Positions 14,005 through 14,508 of a stretch of DNA of 14,508 nt are shown piece after piece (positions within the stretch are counted from its first letter, which is position 1; each line of letters starts with the position of its first letter). This DNA is from Schleiferiaceae bacterium. GTDB lineage: Bacteria; Bacteroidota; Bacteroidia; Flavobacteriales; Schleiferiaceae. The notes below the pieces were generated by a model, which saw only the letters and a list, made by a program, of their open reading frames with translations, ran no database searches and was not told the origin of the DNA. Location of the stretch: NCBI GenBank assembly GCA_025210575.1, contig JAOARK010000081.1, positions 1 through 14,508 on the forward strand, written 5' to 3'. The position numbers and the translations under genes were made by a program.

Positions 14005-14056
14005 AGAATTTGACATGTCCGGCTAAATACTGATCATTGAACCTTAATCTTTTCAG

Positions 14057-14087
14057 AAAGCCTCAAAAAATGTTTGAGGCTTTTTTT
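14057..14087 (+). terminator. Rho-independent terminator after the DUF1330-like gene
   Basis: AAAGCCTCAAA (14057-14067) and TTTGAGGCTTT (14073-14083) pair perfectly around a 5-base loop and run into a tract of seven T residues. It closes the AraC/DUF4345/SDR/DUF1330 region. Confidence 0.93.
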
Positions 14088-14238
14088 AATCTAAAAGACC
14101 TGCCTATTTTCTAGGGAATCTACTGCATACTCAGTAACCCTAACACTCTTTAACCCTTTTTAACCTTTCCTTCTTCTTCTTATTCACATTGTCAGTTTAG
14201 ATTCGTTGCATTCTATTTAACCAACAAAAAATAATCTG

Positions 14239-14508
14239 ATGAAGCATTGCTTTACTTTCCTCATGATCATTACGGTTGCTTTGGGTTTTGGGCAATCTAA
14301 ATTGACAGACTCCAAAACAGGTTGCCAATACACTTTACCATGGACATGTGATGAATGTGAAATGAGCTGGACAGGCGACTGCTTAGATGAACTTCCAAAT
14401 GGAGAAGGTATTTTAACTGTTTCACATGAAGATGAAGAAATAATGCGCTATGAAGGTGAAATGGAAAACGGCAACTTCAACGGTCAAGGAAGCTATTGGG
14501 ATGCTATG
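14239..14508 (+). CDS. Secreted MORN-repeat protein (partial, N-terminal part)
   Basis: The frame opens at an ATG at 14239 and is still open at the right edge, giving 90 residues. MKHCFTFLMIITVALGFGQS is a signal peptide with likely cleavage after the GFG or GQS segment, so the protein is exported. WTGDCLDELPNGEGIL (about 44-59) and YEGEMENGNFNGQGSYW (about 71-87) are MORN-type repeats (YxGxxxxGxxxGxG), the first degenerate. Four cysteines (29, 36, 39 and 47), two as a CDEC pair, lie before and inside the first repeat and could form disulfides or bind metal. MORN proteins of this exported type are common in Bacteroidota and lack an assigned function. The 234 bases before it hold the terminator and a pyrimidine-rich stretch. 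Confidence 0.8.
   Translation, partial: MKHCFTFLMIITVALGFGQSKLTDSKTGCQYTLPWTCDECEMSWTGDCLDELPNGEGILTVSHEDEEIMRYEGEMENGNFNGQGSYWDAM

Noticed and set aside
14034..14043. TCATTGAACC, identical to ten bases of copy 2 of the AraC-type element, as a possible third copy
   Set aside because: Only the right half matches, the left half is out of register by two bases, and a terminator rather than a promoter follows.
14145..14221. Three TTTAACC copies and a pyrimidine-rich tract upstream of the MORN gene
   Set aside because: The spacing is irregular and the tract is simple sequence; no convincing TAnnTTTG promoter is linked to it.

Overview
The window looks like a chromosomal segment of a Bacteroidota bacterium, probably a marine flavobacterium or cytophaga. 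Base composition is AT-rich, genes are short and closely spaced, and several starts are preceded by the Bacteroidota-type -7 box TAnnTTTG with a TTG or TTTG about 19-20 bases upstream. Purine-rich Shine-Dalgarno sequences are weak or absent. No rRNA, tRNA, CRISPR, insertion sequence or phage gene was seen, and no gene-free gap exceeds 300 bases. Best-hit species cannot be read from the sequence alone.

Layout. (1) 1-2066, all minus strand: the 5' part of a bestrophin-like channel gene with its own promoter, then a DoxX-like membrane protein and an NfsB-type nitroreductase, preceded by their MarR-type regulator. Near-identical palindromes sit at the same distance in front of the MarR and nitroreductase genes. 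(2) 2228-4311, plus strand: two ECF sigma factors flank a two-helix membrane protein and a small overlapping soluble protein. The second sigma factor has a cysteine-containing C-terminal extension. (3) 4394-5311: a class-II haloalkane dehalogenase with the full catalytic pentad, closed by a strong two-way terminator. (4) 5358-7760: a three-repeat protein resembling antibiotic-biosynthesis-monooxygenase (ABM) domains, divergent from a GlxA-type (DJ-1/PfpI + AraC) regulator, with an inverted repeat between them. (5) 7806-11288: an SDR oxidoreductase divergent from a LysR regulator, which is followed 7-8 bases apart by a DUF2461 protein and an ArsO/FMO-like flavoprotein. (6) 11345-14004: an AraC regulator, a DUF4345 membrane protein, a second SDR and a DUF1330-like protein. 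(7) 14239-end: the secreted N-terminal part of a MORN-repeat protein.

The shared theme is small transcription-factor-controlled modules of redox or detoxification enzymes (nitroreductase, SDRs, flavoprotein monooxygenase, ABM and DUF1330 folds, dehalogenase, DoxX and DUF4345 membrane proteins), each next to its own regulator (MarR, GlxA/AraC, LysR, AraC). The strongest non-coding signal is a 27-base element present twice in region 6. One copy lies upstream of DUF4345-SDR and the other upstream of the DUF1330 gene. Each is followed after exactly 32 bases by a -7-like box that lacks a -33 element. This is the pattern expected for two promoters activated by the adjacent AraC protein. The second strong signal is the paired MarR palindrome in region 1.
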